Source: Candidatus Aciduliprofundum sp. JdFR-45 | Lineage (GTDB): Archaea > Thermoplasmatota > Thermoplasmata > Thermoplasmatales > JdFR-45 | Direction of reading: 5' to 3' | Length of the DNA: 6,505 nt | Assembly (NCBI GenBank): GCA_002011395.1 | Contig: MTNG01000003.1 | Coordinates: forward strand, 1-6,505 | Shown: piece by piece, positions 5,744-6,505 of the stretch | How positions within the stretch are numbered: position 1 is the first letter of the stretch | How the letters are laid out: each line of letters opens with the position of its first letter | Translations under genes and position numbers: made by a program | The notes under the pieces: generated by a model | Seen by the model: the letters and a program-made list of their open reading frames with translations, nothing else | The model's database searches: none | Told to the model about the DNA's origin: nothing

Positions 5744-5749
5744 ATTCAC

Positions 5750-5755
5750 TCACCT
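5750..5755 (-). promoter_or_regulatory. SD AGGTGA of rrp41, formed by the rrp4 Arg-stop codons
   Basis: The rrp4 terminal codons AGG TGA lie 6 bases before ATG 5743. This favours that ATG over the in-frame GTG at 5749. Confidence 0.75.
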
Positions 5756-6418
5756 CTTGCTCTCGCCCTCAAGCAGTTCCTTAACCCTTTCTGTCAGCCC
5801 GAGGGTGTGCGCCTCCTTCTCTATGAGCCGGAGCGCCTTCACAACGAGCATTATACCCTCCGGGCTACCGTCTATCCACACCACGCCGTTCTGACCGACG
5901 TATATGCGACAGCCGGTGTACTCCTTGAGCATGGAAATCATGCTACCGCCCTTGCCTATCGCCCTGGGAACCTTCGTCGGAGATAGGGTGAATATGTGCC
6001 CGCCCTCCAGCCGACGCAGTCCCGGCTCCTTGAGGGTTATCCATATCTGCTTAACCTCGGATATATTGGACACCTTGGCGAGTATGGTGTCCCCCAGACC
6101 GAGGTACCTCGGGGTGTCCCCGAACTCCACCTTCCAGGGGACGTCGTTCACGTGCAGGGGGGCGAAGTAGGGTGCGTTTATGTCCACGACCCAGTAATTG
6201 GGCCCTATGTCCACTATCTTCCCTATCACCTTGTCGCCCCTTCTCGGCATGTACTTGCCCTTGAGGGGCACGACGTTCACATATCCACCCCTCGTCGTCT
6301 TTATGCCGAGGTACAGGGAGTACATCTTCCCTCCCACGACCTCAACGCCTCTTCCAGGCTTCAGCCCCGGTGCATCTATCAACTCGCCGGGGACCACTAT
6401 CTCTCTAACCTTCACCAT
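5750..6418 (-). CDS. rrp4: Exosome complex RNA-binding subunit Rrp4
   Basis: Forms the cap of the archaeal exosome with or instead of Csl4, recruiting and threading RNA into the Rrp41/Rrp42 ring. From ATG 6418 it has 222 residues. The N-terminal domain opens with VREIVVPGELID (4-15). An S1 domain covers about 60-130 (RRGDKVIGKIVDIGPNYWVVDI through ITLKEP). A KH domain follows, with LSPTKVPRAIGKGGSMISML (145-164), where Gly155-Lys-Gly-Gly158 is the GXXG loop. A GTG at 6427 would add three residues but is part of the GAAGGTG SD (6431-6425), which is 6 bases from the ATG. The SBDS gene lies 16 bases upstream. Confidence 0.97.
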   Translation of the reverse strand: MVKVREIVVPGELIDAPGLKPGRGVEVVGGKMYSLYLGIKTTRGGYVNVVPLKGKYMPRRGDKVIGKIVDIGPNYWVVDINAPYFAPLHVNDVPWKVEFGDTPRYLGLGDTILAKVSNISEVKQIWITLKEPGLRRLEGGHIFTLSPTKVPRAIGKGGSMISMLKEYTGCRIYVGQNGVVWIDGSPEGIMLVVKALRLIEKEAHTLGLTERVKELLEGESKR

Positions 6419-6434
6419 TTTCAACACCTTCTTT

Positions 6435-6505
6435 TCATCGACCTTTATCCTTCAACACGCGGGTATCCACGTTTCCGTGGGTTCTCCTGTTCAGCATGTC
6501 CATGA
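6435..6505 (-). CDS. SBDS ribosome maturation protein, C-terminal end only
   Basis: The reading frame entering at the window edge codes for MDMLNRRTHGNVDTRVLKDKGR and then stops with TGA. THGNV-T-VL is the usual end of archaeal SBDS, which is needed to release the anti-association factor aIF6 from the large subunit. The identification also rests on position: SBDS directly precedes rrp4 in most archaeal exosome superoperons. Only about 22 residues are visible, so domain content cannot be judged. The other two frames stop early or lack similarity to anything I recognise. Confidence 0.82.
   Translation of the reverse strand, partial: MDMLNRRTHGNVDTRVLKDKGR

Noticed and set aside
5996..6505. A plus-strand frame reaching the window edge
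   Set aside because: It is antisense to rrp4 and SBDS and has no protein-family character; it is open only through codon bias.
1..6505. CRISPR arrays, tRNA or rRNA genes, insertion sequences, long direct repeats
   Set aside because: Reading both strands shows no regularly spaced repeats, no recognisable tRNA T-loop/acceptor arrangement, no transposase and no long terminal inverted repeats. Coding density leaves little room for them.

Overview
The window is a stretch of archaeal informational genes, all on the minus strand, so transcription runs from high to low coordinates. An archaeal source is certain: there is a three-gene exosome core (Rrp4, Rrp41, Rrp42), ribosomal proteins L37Ae and L21e, RNA polymerase subunits P and F, an archaeal-type Pus10, a DUF655 protein and the end of an SBDS protein. 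Purine-rich Shine-Dalgarno sites and very tight packing point to a euryarchaeal lineage. G+C is high, and Arg AGG and Ile ATA codons are frequent, which hints at a thermophile but does not prove it. I cannot name the genus. A thermoplasmatotal or other deep euryarchaeal line is a weak guess.

Layout in transcription order. (1) 6505-3824: the end of SBDS, then rrp4, rrp41, rrp42, rpl37ae and rpoP. This is the known archaeal exosome superoperon and links RNA decay, ribosome maturation, a ribosomal protein and a polymerase subunit. (2) 3814-698: pus10, rpl21e, rpoF, a DUF655 gene and ksgA. This is a second conserved archaeal cluster for tRNA modification, translation, transcription and 16S rRNA dimethylation. 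Here it follows the first after only 9 bases. (3) 683-270: a DtxR/MntR-type metal-dependent repressor, 14 bases after ksgA by its longest start. (4) 220-1: the first 73 codons of a hydrogenase maturation protease (HycI type), reading off the window edge. It has its own TATA-like promoter and is probably leaderless.

Genes from SBDS to ksgA abut or overlap and have SD sites placed for translational coupling. At four junctions the upstream gene ends in Arg-stop encoded as AGG-TGA, and this hexamer lies at or within the SD region of the next gene. It also explains why rrp41, rpl37ae and ksgA have false upstream GTG starts; rrp4 has a similar one in a GAAGGTG site. I used the SD-supported downstream starts for these four.

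I see no tRNA, rRNA, CRISPR array, insertion sequence or long repeat, and no gene-free stretch over 300 bases. There is no clear undescribed system. The items most worth a second look are the recurrent AGG-TGA junctions, the CXC (not CXXC) second knuckle of RpoP, the uncharacterised DUF655 protein, and an inverted repeat over the hydrogenase-protease promoter just downstream of the metal regulator.
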